Source: Enemella evansiae (GTDB taxonomy: Bacteria > Actinomycetota > Actinomycetes > Propionibacteriales > Propionibacteriaceae). Taken from it: DNA of 64,000 nt. The translations under genes and the position numbers were made by a program. The notes below the pieces were generated by a model. That model did no database searches. It had not been told where the DNA came from and saw only the letters and a list, made by a program, of their open reading frames with translations. Location of the stretch: the NCBI RefSeq assembly GCF_002250705.1, contig NZ_NMVP01000038.1, forward strand, positions 114,498 to 178,497. Direction: 5' to 3'. This document shows, one piece after another, positions 41,372 to 50,025 of this stretch; position 1 is the stretch's first letter; every line of letters begins with the position of its first letter.

Positions 41372-42468
41372 CCGATCCGGCGTACCCAGGCGGTTCCCGG
41401 ACGTCCCGGTTGTGGCACCGGGCGATCGAGAACGGGCTGCCGATGTACGCCGGTGGGTTGGTCTTCCTCGGCTTCGCGCTGGTGCCCGCGTGGACCACCG
41501 AAACCGGACGGCCGTACCGCGCCGGGGTCACCGGGGTCAGCATCGTGATCGCTGCGCTGTATCTCGCGATCCCTCTGGTGCTTGAACTTCCGTTCCGGAT
41601 CCGGGTGCTCTGGGTGTTCCTGCTGGCAGCCGGGGTCGCGGCCTTCATTCCGCTGCTCGGTGTCGGCGCGACCTATTTCACGCCCTATGTGATGATCCCG
41701 CTGGCCACCCTGCTCGGTTGGCGAGTGACCCGGTTGGCCATCCCGGTGCTCACCGTCGTGCTGGTCGCGACCGCACTGCTCGCCCGGGACTGGCTGGCGG
41801 TCTCGATCGCCCTGATGGGTGGGACGTTCGGGATCTGGATCGCGCTGGCGATCCGGCAGTCGGAACTTCGCGAGCAACTGGTGCAGGCCGAAGCGCGCAA
41901 TGCGGTGCTGGCGGTGGCGGCGGAGCGGGAGCGGATCGGCCGCGACCTGCACGACATCCTCGGTCACTCGCTGACGGCGGTGGCGATCAAGGCGCAACTG
42001 GCCGCCCGGATCGCCGAGCGCGACCCGGTGGCGGCGGTGACCGAGATGGCCGAGGTCGAACGGCTGGCCCGGCAGGCCCTCACCGAGGTGCGTGCGACCG
42101 CGTCCGGGATCCGCGAGGTGCGCCTGGCGAGCGAGACCGCGAGCGCGCGGTCGGTGCTCGGGGCCGCCGGCATCGAATGCCGGGTGACCACCGCCGCCGC
42201 ACTCACCGATGAGGCCAGCAGCGAACTGCTCGGCTATGTGGTCCGCGAGGCGGTCACCAATGTGGTCCGGCACTCCGGGGCCGAATGGTGCGAGATCGAA
42301 CTCGCCGAGGACGGCGTACGCATCCATGACAACGGCGGCGGGCTGAAAGGCCAACCAGGAAACGGATTGCGCGGTCTGCGGGAGCGGGTGGAACAGGCCG
42401 GCGGCACCCTCACCGTCACCGGTGGTGAGGGCACGACGGTCGAGGCCCGGATCGGAGGACGAGGATGA
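41368..42468 (+). CDS. Sensor histidine kinase (NarL-type, HisKA_3)
   Basis: 366 residues. Five or six membrane helices within residues 25-165 are followed by the dimerisation helix ERERIGRDLHDILGHSLTAV, with the phospho-accepting His195. A HATPase_c domain contains REAVTNVVRHSGA (N box) and DNGGGLKGQPGNGLRGLRER (G boxes). The membrane-embedded sensor resembles DesK/LiaS kinases that detect lipid or envelope stress. It phosphorylates the response regulator encoded immediately downstream (four-base overlap). Confidence 0.93.
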   Translation: MTDPAYPGGSRTSRLWHRAIENGLPMYAGGLVFLGFALVPAWTTETGRPYRAGVTGVSIVIAALYLAIPLVLELPFRIRVLWVFLLAAGVAAFIPLLGVGATYFTPYVMIPLATLLGWRVTRLAIPVLTVVLVATALLARDWLAVSIALMGGTFGIWIALAIRQSELREQLVQAEARNAVLAVAAERERIGRDLHDILGHSLTAVAIKAQLAARIAERDPVAAVTEMAEVERLARQALTEVRATASGIREVRLASETASARSVLGAAGIECRVTTAAALTDEASSELLGYVVREAVTNVVRHSGAEWCEIELAEDGVRIHDNGGGLKGQPGNGLRGLRERVEQAGGTLTVTGGEGTTVEARIGGRG

Positions 42469-43097
42469 TCCGGCTGCTGCTGGCCGACGACCAGGCGATG
42501 GTGCGCAATGCGCTGGCCACGATGCTCGACCTGGAACCGGACCTGGCGGTGGTCGCCCAGGCGGGGGACTGCGAACAGGCGTACCGGTTCGCACTCGAAC
42601 ACCGCCCCGATCTGGTGCTGATGGATGTCCAGATGCCGGGGGAGCCACCGCTGGTCGACGGCATCGCCACCACCGCCGCGCTGCTCGCCGACCTGCCCGA
42701 GACCCGGGTGATCATGGTGACCACCTTCGGCCGGGCCGGCTGGCTGCGCCGGGCGATGGAGGCCGGTGCGGTCGGTTACCTGGTCAAGGACGCCCCGGTG
42801 GAGCAGCTGGTCGAGGCGATCCGCCGGGTGCACGGCGGCCTCCGCGCGGTCGATCCCGAGCTCGCCGCGGCCAGCCTGTCCGCCGGGCCGAATCCGCTCT
42901 CCGACCGCGAGATCGAGGTGCTCACCGCGGCCGCCGCGGGTGGTGGCACGGCCACCATCGCGCACCGGGTGTTCCTGTCCGAGGGCACGGTGCGCAACCA
43001 TCTCTCCGCGATCATCGGCAAACTCGGTGTCGCCAATCGCGGTGAGGCGGTCCGGGTCGCCACCGACAACGGCTGGCTGCCGGGACGTGGCGGTTGA
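42465..43097 (+). CDS. NarL/FixJ-family response regulator
   Basis: 210 residues. The receiver domain has acidic residues LLADD, the phosphorylated Asp54 in LMDVQMPGE, and a conserved Lys in GYLVKDAP. The C-terminal LuxR-type helix-turn-helix is PLSDREIEVLTAAAAGG, then IAHRVFLSEGTVRNHLSAI. It is cotranslated with the kinase and probably autoregulates the ABC operon; operator sites were not identified. Confidence 0.95.
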   Translation: MIRLLLADDQAMVRNALATMLDLEPDLAVVAQAGDCEQAYRFALEHRPDLVLMDVQMPGEPPLVDGIATTAALLADLPETRVIMVTTFGRAGWLRRAMEAGAVGYLVKDAPVEQLVEAIRRVHGGLRAVDPELAAASLSAGPNPLSDREIEVLTAAAAGGGTATIAHRVFLSEGTVRNHLSAIIGKLGVANRGEAVRVATDNGWLPGRGG

Positions 43098-43098
43098 G

Positions 43099-43857
43099 AT
43101 GCCGGCCGACGATCTCGGTGCCGACGTCCCGCTCACCGGCCCGGTGCGGCGGATCTGTTCCCTGGTGCCCTCCTTGACCGAGGCGCTGGCCGCCACCGCG
43201 GTGGATCGGTTGGTCGGGGTGACCGACTGGTGCACCCATCCGGCCGAGTTGGACACGCTCGGCGTACGCCGGGTCCGCGGCACCAAGAATCCCGACCTGG
43301 CGGTGATCCGCGAACTCGCCCCCGAGCTGGTGGTGGCCAATCAGGAGGAGAACCGCGAGCTCGACGTGCGGCGGCTCCGCGAGGCCGGCATCCCGGTCTG
43401 GGTGACGCGGATCGAGACCCTCGAGGAGGCGTACGCCTCGCTGCGCCGGCTGATCACCCAGGCCCTCGGGCTCGGCGTACCCGACTGGTTGCGGGCCGCC
43501 GAGGCCGCCTGGGCCGAACCCGCGGCGGACCGGGGGACCGCGGTGGTACCGATCTGGAAGAACCCGTGGATGGTGGTCGGTGCCGACACCTTCACCGCCG
43601 ACCTGCTGGCCCGGCTGGGGGTCCGCGTGCTCACCCCGGGCCCCGGCCGCTATCCGCACGCCGAACTCGACGAGCTGCACGCGTTGCGGCCGGACCGGGT
43701 ACTGCTGCCCGACGAGCCGTACGCCTTCAGCGCCGACGACGGGCCCGGTGACTTCCCGGATCTGCCGACGGTGCTGCTGTCCGGGCGGGCGTTGACCTGG
43801 TACGGGCCCTCGCTGGTCACCGCGCGGTTCGAGCTGGCGGCGGCGCTGGATGGGTGA
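43099..43857 (+). CDS. Cytoplasmic BtuF-like metal/cobalamin receptor protein
   Basis: 252 residues from ATG 43099, one base after the regulator stop; a GTG at 43087 would add four. The fold of helical-backbone receptors is shown by RRICSLVPSLTEALAA, LVGVTDWCTHP, ELAPELVVANQEENR and the closing PSLVTARFELAAALDG. BtuF/FhuD proteins bind vitamin B12 or iron chelates outside the cell, but this one lacks a signal peptide. It may act in the cytoplasm, as seen in many actinobacterial 'cobalamin-binding' homologues of unknown role. Confidence 0.83.
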   Translation: MPADDLGADVPLTGPVRRICSLVPSLTEALAATAVDRLVGVTDWCTHPAELDTLGVRRVRGTKNPDLAVIRELAPELVVANQEENRELDVRRLREAGIPVWVTRIETLEEAYASLRRLITQALGLGVPDWLRAAEAAWAEPAADRGTAVVPIWKNPWMVVGADTFTADLLARLGVRVLTPGPGRYPHAELDELHALRPDRVLLPDEPYAFSADDGPGDFPDLPTVLLSGRALTWYGPSLVTARFELAAALDG

Positions 43858-43874
43858 GTGTCCTGGTGGGGGTG

Positions 43875-43934
43875 CCCCTCGACACGCACCGCATTGCTCC
43901 GCTGCGCTCCGCCTGCGGTGCTACTCGGGGAACG
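43875..43934 (+). repeat. Dispersed hairpin repeat, copy C
   Basis: CCCCTCGACAC, stem GCACCGC, core ATTGCTCCGCTGCGCTCC, stem GCGGTGC, TACTCGGGGAACG. The two stem halves differ from the other copies but remain perfectly complementary to each other. The rest of the 266-base gap to the BMP gene shows no gene. Confidence 0.8.
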
Positions 43935-44064
43935 TGGGTAGGGCGCGTGGGCACTGTGACGGGTGTGACTGGTGAGGCGGTGAGCCGGGGGCCGATGATT
44001 ACGCTTCGGTAACCGCCGGTGGCGCGCGGGTGGCTGGGGGGCGAAGGACGGGTGGCCGCAGGGT

Positions 44065-44070
44065 TACAGT
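44065..44070 (+). promoter_or_regulatory. Candidate -10 element of the nucleoside-uptake operon
   Basis: TACAGT lies 54 bases before the GTG of the lipoprotein gene, predicting a leader of about 47 bases with GAGGAGG at 44110-44116. No clear -35. Confidence 0.4.
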
Positions 44071-44123
44071 CGTCACGGTCGCCGACGGCGTACCTCATCC
44101 GAACGCCCCGAGGAGGCAACATC

Positions 44124-45233
44124 GTGACTCGCAAGACCCTTCTGGCCGTACCGGCACTGCTGGGTGCCGCCGCCCTCGCTCTCGGTGGTTGCGCGAAGCC
44201 CCCGGGTGAGGGAGGGACCGCCGCTCCCGGCGGCGCCGCCAGCCAGGCCCCGGGCGGCTCGGGCTACAAGGCCTGCATGGTCTCCGACTCCGGCGGTTTC
44301 GACGACAAGTCGTTCAACCAGACCTCCTACAAGGGTCTGACCGACGCCAAGAACCAGCTCGGCATCGAGACCGGGCAGGTCGAGTCCACCACCACCGCGG
44401 ACTTCGCCAAGAACATCAAGTCGATGGTCGACGCCAACTGCAACATGATCGTCACCGTCGGCTTCCTGCTCGCCGATGACACCGTCGCCGCCGCGAAGGC
44501 GAATCCGAACGTCAACTTCGCCATCGTCGACTCCCAGCCCGAGGACACGCTGACCAACCTCAAGCCGCTGGTCTTCAACACCGCCGAGAGCTCCTTCCTC
44601 GCCGGTTACGTCGCCGCCTCCCAGTCCAAGACCGGCAAGGTCGGCACCTTCGGCGGCAAGAAGATCCCGACCGTGACCATCTTCATGGACGGCTTCGCCC
44701 AGGGCGTCGCTCAGTACAACCAGGCCAAGGGCAAGAACGTCCAGGTGCTCGGCTGGGACGCCGCCAAGCAGGACGGCCAGTTCATCCCCGGTGAGCGGTC
44801 CTTCGAGGACGTCAACGGCGGCAAGCAGACCGCGACCAACCTGGTCTCCCAGGGCGCCGATGTGATCCTGCCGGTCGCCGGCCCCGCCGGTGAGGGTGGC
44901 CTCCAGGTCGCCCAGGCCTCCGGTGGCCGGGTCAGCGCGATCTGGGTCGACACCGACGGTTGCGTGTCCGCGCAGAACTACTGCAAGTCGATCGTCACCT
45001 CGGTGGAGAAGGGCATGGACGTCGCCGTGTTCGAGGCCATCAAGGCCGGCAAGGAAGGCAGCTTCAAGGCCGATCCCTACGTCGGCAACCTGGCCAACGA
45101 GGGCACCAAGCTCGCGCCCTACAACGATTTCGAGTCGAAGGTCAGCGCCGAGACCAAGGCCGAGGTGCAGCAGCTGTCCGCCGACATCCAGGCCGGCAAG
45201 ATCAAGATCGAATCGGCCAGCCAGCCCAAGTGA
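44124..45233 (+). CDS. BMP-family nucleoside-binding lipoprotein
   Basis: 369 residues from GTG 44124 (GAGGAGG seven bases upstream). A lipoprotein signal peptide ends with the lipobox LGGC (Cys23), followed by a Gly/Pro/Ala-rich spacer. The BMP domain begins YKACMVSDSGGFDDKSFNQ and has the usual SFLAGYVAA and PVAGPAGEGG stretches. BMP proteins bind purine and pyrimidine nucleosides for ABC import, and the downstream ATPase, two permeases and cytidine deaminase fit that role. Codon use is unusually biased to the preferred C-ending codons, as expected for a highly made protein. Confidence 0.95.
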   Translation: MTRKTLLAVPALLGAAALALGGCAKPPGEGGTAAPGGAASQAPGGSGYKACMVSDSGGFDDKSFNQTSYKGLTDAKNQLGIETGQVESTTTADFAKNIKSMVDANCNMIVTVGFLLADDTVAAAKANPNVNFAIVDSQPEDTLTNLKPLVFNTAESSFLAGYVAASQSKTGKVGTFGGKKIPTVTIFMDGFAQGVAQYNQAKGKNVQVLGWDAAKQDGQFIPGERSFEDVNGGKQTATNLVSQGADVILPVAGPAGEGGLQVAQASGGRVSAIWVDTDGCVSAQNYCKSIVTSVEKGMDVAVFEAIKAGKEGSFKADPYVGNLANEGTKLAPYNDFESKVSAETKAEVQQLSADIQAGKIKIESASQPK

Positions 45234-45254
45234 TCACCGACTGATCGACACGCG

Positions 45255-45295
45255 GGTACGCGGGGGAGGAGACCAGGTCTCCTGCCCCGCGTACC
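45255..45295 (+). terminator. Very stable intra-operon hairpin (partial terminator or mRNA stabiliser)
   Basis: GGTACGCGGGG (45255-45265) pairs with CCCCGCGTACC (45285-45295). After one G-G mismatch AGGAGA pairs with TCTCCT around a five-base loop. It lies 22 bases after the lipoprotein stop and lacks a T-tract, a setting typical for elements that raise binding-protein mRNA over transporter mRNA. Confidence 0.6.
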
Positions 45296-45366
45296 ACGTG
45301 GACCAGCCTCGGGCCCGACCCGGTCCGGCCCTCGACCCACAACGGTTCTGCTGCAAGGATGCCTCC

Positions 45367-46953
45367 GTGCCCCACACCGACCCACAGGACACTGACCCGA
45401 CCACCGGCCCCGGTGAGGGCCTGCAACTGGTCGGCATCACCAAACGATTCGGTGACCTGGTCGCCAACGACTCCGTCGACCTGACCATCCGCCCCGGTGA
45501 GATCCACTGCCTGCTCGGGGAGAACGGCGCGGGCAAATCCACCCTGATGAACGTGCTCTACGGGCTGCTGCAACCCGATGAGGGTGAGATCCTCGTCGAC
45601 GGCACCGCGCACTCGTTCAGCAACCCGCGCCAGGCGATGGCCGCCGGGATCGGCATGGTGCACCAGCACTTCATGCTCGTCGACGTCTTCACCGTCGCCG
45701 AGAATCTCGCGCTGGGCCGCGAACAGGGCGGCTTCGGCACCCTGGACATGCGGGCCGCGCGCTCCCAGGTCCGCGAACTCGCCGATGAGTACCGCTTCGA
45801 CGTCGACCCCGACGCCGTCGTCGAGGACCTGCCGGTCGGTGTGCAGCAGCGCGTGGAGATCCTCAAGGCCCTGGCCAACGACGCCAAGTACCTGGTCTTC
45901 GACGAACCCACCGCCGTGCTCACCCCGCAGGAGATCGACGAACTGATGGCGGTGATGCAGCGGCTGAAGAGTGAGGGCCGGGCGATCGTGTTCATCACCC
46001 ACAAGCTCCGCGAGGTCCGCGCGGTCGCCGACCGGATCACCGTGATCCGGCGCGGCAAGGTCGTCGGCGAGGCCGCCCCGGACGCCTCCGAGGCCGAGCT
46101 GGCCGAACTGATGGTCGGCCGCGCGGTGCAGCTCACCGTGGACAAGGAACCGCCCCAGGAGACCGAGGTGCGCCTGCAGGTGCAGGACCTGCAGGTGCTC
46201 AGCCCGAGCGGTCAGGTGATGGTCGACGACATCAGCTTCGACGTCCGCGGTGGGGAGATCCTCTGCATCGCCGGGGTCCAGGGCAACGGGCAGACCGAGC
46301 TGGCCGAGGCCCTCATCGGTACGGTGCCGGTCACCGGAGGCAGCGTCCGGCTGGACGGCCGCGACATCACCCGGGCCACTCCCAGGCAGACCATCGACGC
46401 GGGCATGGGATTCGTCCCCGAGGACCGCAAGCACGACGGCTTCGTGTCCTCCTTCAGTGTCGCCGAGAACCTGGTGCTGAACAGCTTCGACGAGAAACCC
46501 TTCGCCCGTGGGCTTTCCCTGCAGCTGAAGAAGATCCGCAGCAACGCCGACGAGCGGGTGGCGGAGTTCGACATCCGCACCCAGTCGATCGACACCCCGG
46601 TCGGTTCGCTGTCCGGCGGCAACCAGCAGAAGGTGGTGCTGGCCCGCGAACTGTCCCGGCCGCTGTCGCTGCTGATCGCCTCCCAGCCCACCCGCGGTGT
46701 CGATGTCGGCGCGATCGAGTTCCTGCACCAGCGGATCGTCGAGGAGCGGGACAACGGCACCGCGGTGATCATCGTCTCCACCGAACTCGACGAGGTCGCC
46801 GCACTGGCCGACCGGATCGCGGTGATGTATCGCGGCCGGATCGTCGGCATCGTGCCGCCGTGGACCAGCCGCGAGACCCTCGGCCTGATGATGGCCGGGG
46901 CGCCACCGGAACAGGCCGTCGCACAGAGCCAGGGAGAGAAGGAGCTGCGGTGA
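45367..46953 (+). CDS. Nucleoside ABC transporter ATPase (two nucleotide-binding domains)
   Basis: 528 residues from GTG 45367 (AAGGA seven bases upstream). Two tandem ABC domains are seen. The first has GENGAGKSTLMNVLYG, the HQHFMLVDVFTVAENLALG segment typical of the BMP-linked NupA/YufO family, and Walker B VFDEPTAVL. The second has a degenerate Walker A (GVQGNGQTELAEAL) but an intact signature LSGGNQQKVVLARELSRP. It drives import through the two permeases encoded next; its stop overlaps the first permease GTG. Confidence 0.94.
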   Translation: MPHTDPQDTDPTTGPGEGLQLVGITKRFGDLVANDSVDLTIRPGEIHCLLGENGAGKSTLMNVLYGLLQPDEGEILVDGTAHSFSNPRQAMAAGIGMVHQHFMLVDVFTVAENLALGREQGGFGTLDMRAARSQVRELADEYRFDVDPDAVVEDLPVGVQQRVEILKALANDAKYLVFDEPTAVLTPQEIDELMAVMQRLKSEGRAIVFITHKLREVRAVADRITVIRRGKVVGEAAPDASEAELAELMVGRAVQLTVDKEPPQETEVRLQVQDLQVLSPSGQVMVDDISFDVRGGEILCIAGVQGNGQTELAEALIGTVPVTGGSVRLDGRDITRATPRQTIDAGMGFVPEDRKHDGFVSSFSVAENLVLNSFDEKPFARGLSLQLKKIRSNADERVAEFDIRTQSIDTPVGSLSGGNQQKVVLARELSRPLSLLIASQPTRGVDVGAIEFLHQRIVEERDNGTAVIIVSTELDEVAALADRIAVMYRGRIVGIVPPWTSRETLGLMMAGAPPEQAVAQSQGEKELR

Positions 46954-48176
46954 GCACCACTGCCCCCGAAACGACGCCGGACCAGGGGAAGCGGCCGAAC
47001 CAGCCGGCGAGGCGCCGCAGCACCCGGACCGCCTGGACCGAGATCATCACCACCGCGGTCGCCTTCGTGATGGCCTTCGTGGTCGGTGCGATCGTGATGA
47101 TCGTCTCCGATGCGGAGGTGATGACGAAGTGGAGCTACCTGATCTATCGCCCCGGTGACGCGCTCGCCGCCTCCTGGGAGAAGGTCTCCGGCGCCTACGG
47201 TGCCCTCTTCGTCGGTGCCCTCGGTGGCTGGGGTCCGATCACCGAGACCACCGCCCAGGCCGCGCCGCTGATCTGCGCCGGCCTCGGTGTCGGGCTCGCC
47301 TTCCGCGCCGGCCTGTTCAACATCGGCGCCCAGGGCCAGGCCATCTGGGGTGCCACGCTCGGGGCGTACGCCGGTTTCGGCTGGCACCTGCCACCGGTCA
47401 TCCATCTGGTCGTGGCGATCGCCTTCGGCATGCTCGGTGGCGCGATCTGGGGCGGCATCGTCGGCGTCCTCAAGGCGCGGACCGGTGCGCACGAGGTGAT
47501 CGTGACGATCATGATGAACTACATCGCCGCCAAGATGCTGGAGTGGCTGCTGACCACCCCGGCCTTCCAGCGACCCGGCCGGACCGACCCGATCTCACCG
47601 ATCGTCGACTGGAACGCCACCATGCCCAGGCTCGAGGGATCCCAACTGCACCTGGGATTCTTCATCGCCCTGCTGGCCGCCGTCGCCGTCTGGTGGCTGC
47701 TGGACCGCTCCACCACCGGCTTCGCGATCCGGGCCGTCGGGCAGAACCCGCACGCCGCCGCCACCGCCGGGATGAGCGTCGCCCGCACCACCACGATCAC
47801 CATGACCCTGGCCGGTGCGCTGGCCGGTCTGGCCGGGGTGATGTATGCCCTCGCCCCGGGTGTCGCGGGCACGCCGGTGCCGCTGTCCGCGGGCCTGGTC
47901 GGCACCGTCGGCTTCGACGCGATCACCGTCGCCCTGCTGGGCCGCTCGCGCCCGCTCGGCATCGTGCTCGCCGGATTGCTGTTCGGCGGTCTGCACGCCG
48001 GCGGGTTGGCGATGCAGTCGATGGCGGGCACCCCCCTCACCCTGACCACCCTGCTGCAGGCGCTGATCGTGCTGTTCGTCGCCGCACCGGGCCTGGTCCG
48101 AACCGTCTTCCCCTGGCTGAAGGGGCGGCGTACCCGCCCGGTCGCCGGGGCCGCGCAGGCAGGAGCGCTGCAGTGA
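46950..48176 (+). CDS. Nucleoside ABC transporter permease 1
   Basis: 408 residues from GTG 46950, overlapping the ATPase stop by four bases. About nine membrane helices are present, with the BPD_transp_2 features PLICAGLGVGLAFRAGLFNIGAQGQ and GAHEVIVTIMMNYIA, then PVPLSAGLVGTVGFDAITVALLGRSRP. This is the YufP/NupB-type half of the channel. An N-terminal cytoplasmic tail of about 30 residues is basic. Confidence 0.93.
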   Translation: MSTTAPETTPDQGKRPNQPARRRSTRTAWTEIITTAVAFVMAFVVGAIVMIVSDAEVMTKWSYLIYRPGDALAASWEKVSGAYGALFVGALGGWGPITETTAQAAPLICAGLGVGLAFRAGLFNIGAQGQAIWGATLGAYAGFGWHLPPVIHLVVAIAFGMLGGAIWGGIVGVLKARTGAHEVIVTIMMNYIAAKMLEWLLTTPAFQRPGRTDPISPIVDWNATMPRLEGSQLHLGFFIALLAAVAVWWLLDRSTTGFAIRAVGQNPHAAATAGMSVARTTTITMTLAGALAGLAGVMYALAPGVAGTPVPLSAGLVGTVGFDAITVALLGRSRPLGIVLAGLLFGGLHAGGLAMQSMAGTPLTLTTLLQALIVLFVAAPGLVRTVFPWLKGRRTRPVAGAAQAGALQ

Positions 48177-49459
48177 GCACCAGCATCGAGACCCAGCCGA
48201 CCGAGGCCCCGCACCGGGGCGAGTCGCGGCAGGCCCGCGCCCAGCGGATCTCCACCAGTGTGCTGATCGCGGTCGTCGGGCTGCTGCTGCTCGGGCTGGC
48301 GTTCAACGCCTCGGGCACCGCCCGCTTCGCCCTCAGCGACGCCTTCGACGAGGTCCAGCTGCCGGAGATCTCGCTGCCCGGGATGCCGGTGGTGCTGGTC
48401 TGCGCGCTGCTCTGTCTGATCGCCGCGGTGCTGCTGTTCGGCGGGCGGATGCCGGTGCGGGTACGCCGGTTGCTCGGCGCGGTCGCCGGGATCGCTGTGG
48501 TGCTGGGGTTCATCACCTGGGCCGCCTCCGGGCGGGATCTGCCGTTCCCGATGAGCAACCAGTTCAACGGCACCCTGAACCTGGCCACCCCGCTGATCCT
48601 GGGCGCCCTGGCGGGTGTGCTCTGTGAACGCGCCGGGGTGGTCAACGTGGCGATCGAGGGCCAGTTCCTGACCGCCGCGTTCGCCGCCGGGGTGGTCGGC
48701 TCGATCACCCAGTCGATCCCCGCCGCGATGGTCGGTGCGGTGCTCGCCGGGATGCTGATGGCCGCGCTGCTGGCGATCTTCTCGATCAAATACCTGGTCG
48801 ATCAGGTGGTCCTCGGTGTGGTGATCAACCTGCTCGCCGCGGGGTTGACCGGCTTCCTGTTCGACCAGCTGGTGCAACCCGATTCCGGGTCGCTGAACAG
48901 CGCCCCGATCATGACCCCGATCGAGATCCCCGGGCTGGCCCAGATCCCGTTCCTCGGGCCGATCCTGTTCCGGCAGACGGTGCTGGCCTATCTCGCCGTC
49001 GCCTCGGTGATCCTGGTCTGGTTCCTGCTCTACCGCACCCGCTGGGGGCTACGGGTGCGGGCCGTCGGTGAGCACCCCGAGGCCGCCGACACCGTCGGCA
49101 TCAAGGTGCGCGCGATGCGCTACCAGGCGGTCATCGTCGGCGGCATCTTCGCCGGCCTGGGCGGTGCCTTCTTCACCATCGGCTCGACCGGTTCGTTCGC
49201 CAAGGATTTCACCGTGGGCAAGGGCTTCATCGCCCTGGCCGCGCTGATCATGGGCCGCTGGCACCCGGTCTGGGCGGCGGTGATGGCGCTGTTCTTCGGC
49301 TTCGTCACCCAGATGGCCTCCCAGATGCAGTCGCTGAGCACCCCGGTACCGAGCCAGTTCCTGGAGCTGCTGCCCTATGTGGCGACGGTGATCGCTGTCG
49401 CCGGGCTGATCGGCCGGGTCCGCGCACCCGCCGCCGATGGGGTGCCCTATGACAAATGA
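48173..49459 (+). CDS. Nucleoside ABC transporter permease 2
   Basis: 428 residues from GTG 48173, overlapping permease 1 by four bases. BPD_transp_2 features are LNLATPLILGALAGVLCERAGVVNVAIEGQ, then LVDQVVLGVVINLLAAGLTGF, and GKGFIALAALIMGRWHP. It is the YufQ/NupC-type partner. It carries two extra N-terminal membrane helices (about 28-46 and 75-90) ahead of the common core. Its end overlaps the cytidine deaminase start by 11 bases. Confidence 0.92.
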   Translation: MSTSIETQPTEAPHRGESRQARAQRISTSVLIAVVGLLLLGLAFNASGTARFALSDAFDEVQLPEISLPGMPVVLVCALLCLIAAVLLFGGRMPVRVRRLLGAVAGIAVVLGFITWAASGRDLPFPMSNQFNGTLNLATPLILGALAGVLCERAGVVNVAIEGQFLTAAFAAGVVGSITQSIPAAMVGAVLAGMLMAALLAIFSIKYLVDQVVLGVVINLLAAGLTGFLFDQLVQPDSGSLNSAPIMTPIEIPGLAQIPFLGPILFRQTVLAYLAVASVILVWFLLYRTRWGLRVRAVGEHPEAADTVGIKVRAMRYQAVIVGGIFAGLGGAFFTIGSTGSFAKDFTVGKGFIALAALIMGRWHPVWAAVMALFFGFVTQMASQMQSLSTPVPSQFLELLPYVATVIAVAGLIGRVRAPAADGVPYDK

Positions 49460-49865
49460 GCCCGACTGGGCCGAATTGCGCCGCCGGGCGCGTGAGGTCG
49501 CGCAGCGGGCGTACGCCCCCTATTCGAGTTTCCCGGTCGGCGCGGCCGCGCTGGTCGACGACGGCCGGATCGTGGTTGGTTGCAATGTGGAGAACGCCGC
49601 CTACGGGGTGACCCTGTGCGCCGAGTGCGGACTGATCTCGGAGCTCATCGCCGGCGGCGGCGGCCGGCTCGTCGCGTTCAGCTGCACCGACGGGCAGGGG
49701 GAGTTGCTGATGCCCTGTGGGCGCTGCCGGCAGCTGCTCTGGGAGCACGGTGGCCCGGAGTTGCTGGTGGACACCCCTGAGGGCGTACAGCCGATGACCG
49801 TGGTGCTGCCGCAGGCCTTCGGCGTCGCCGATCTGGACCGGGTCGCGGGGCGCGCCGAGCGCTGA
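49449..49865 (+). CDS. cdd: Cytidine deaminase
   Basis: 138 residues. It deaminates cytidine and deoxycytidine to uridine. The tetrameric small-form enzyme is recognised by YAPYSSFPVGAA, the substrate loop GCNVENAAYG, and the zinc motifs TLCAECGLISE (Cys57, Glu59) and PCGRCRQLL (Cys90, Cys93). The ATG at 49449 lies inside the end of permease 2, so uptake and salvage are coupled. Confidence 0.95.
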   Translation: MTNEPDWAELRRRAREVAQRAYAPYSSFPVGAAALVDDGRIVVGCNVENAAYGVTLCAECGLISELIAGGGGRLVAFSCTDGQGELLMPCGRCRQLLWEHGGPELLVDTPEGVQPMTVVLPQAFGVADLDRVAGRAER

Positions 49866-50025
49866 GCGGATTCGCGCGGCAGGCGGGAGCGCGGGTTGCT
49901 CGGCTGGCCAGGGATGACGGTTGTTGCTGGGCGCTTTGGTCGCGCCACGGAACACGAACAGCAGTTCCGCCTCGGCGTGCCGCACCGATTCGCGCGGCGG
50001 GCAGCGGCGCGGAAGAATGTCGGAC

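Noticed and set aside
46250..46340. Degenerate Walker A in the second domain of the nucleoside ATPase as a damaging mutation
   Set aside because: This asymmetry is normal in two-domain ATPases of the BMP/sugar importer families.
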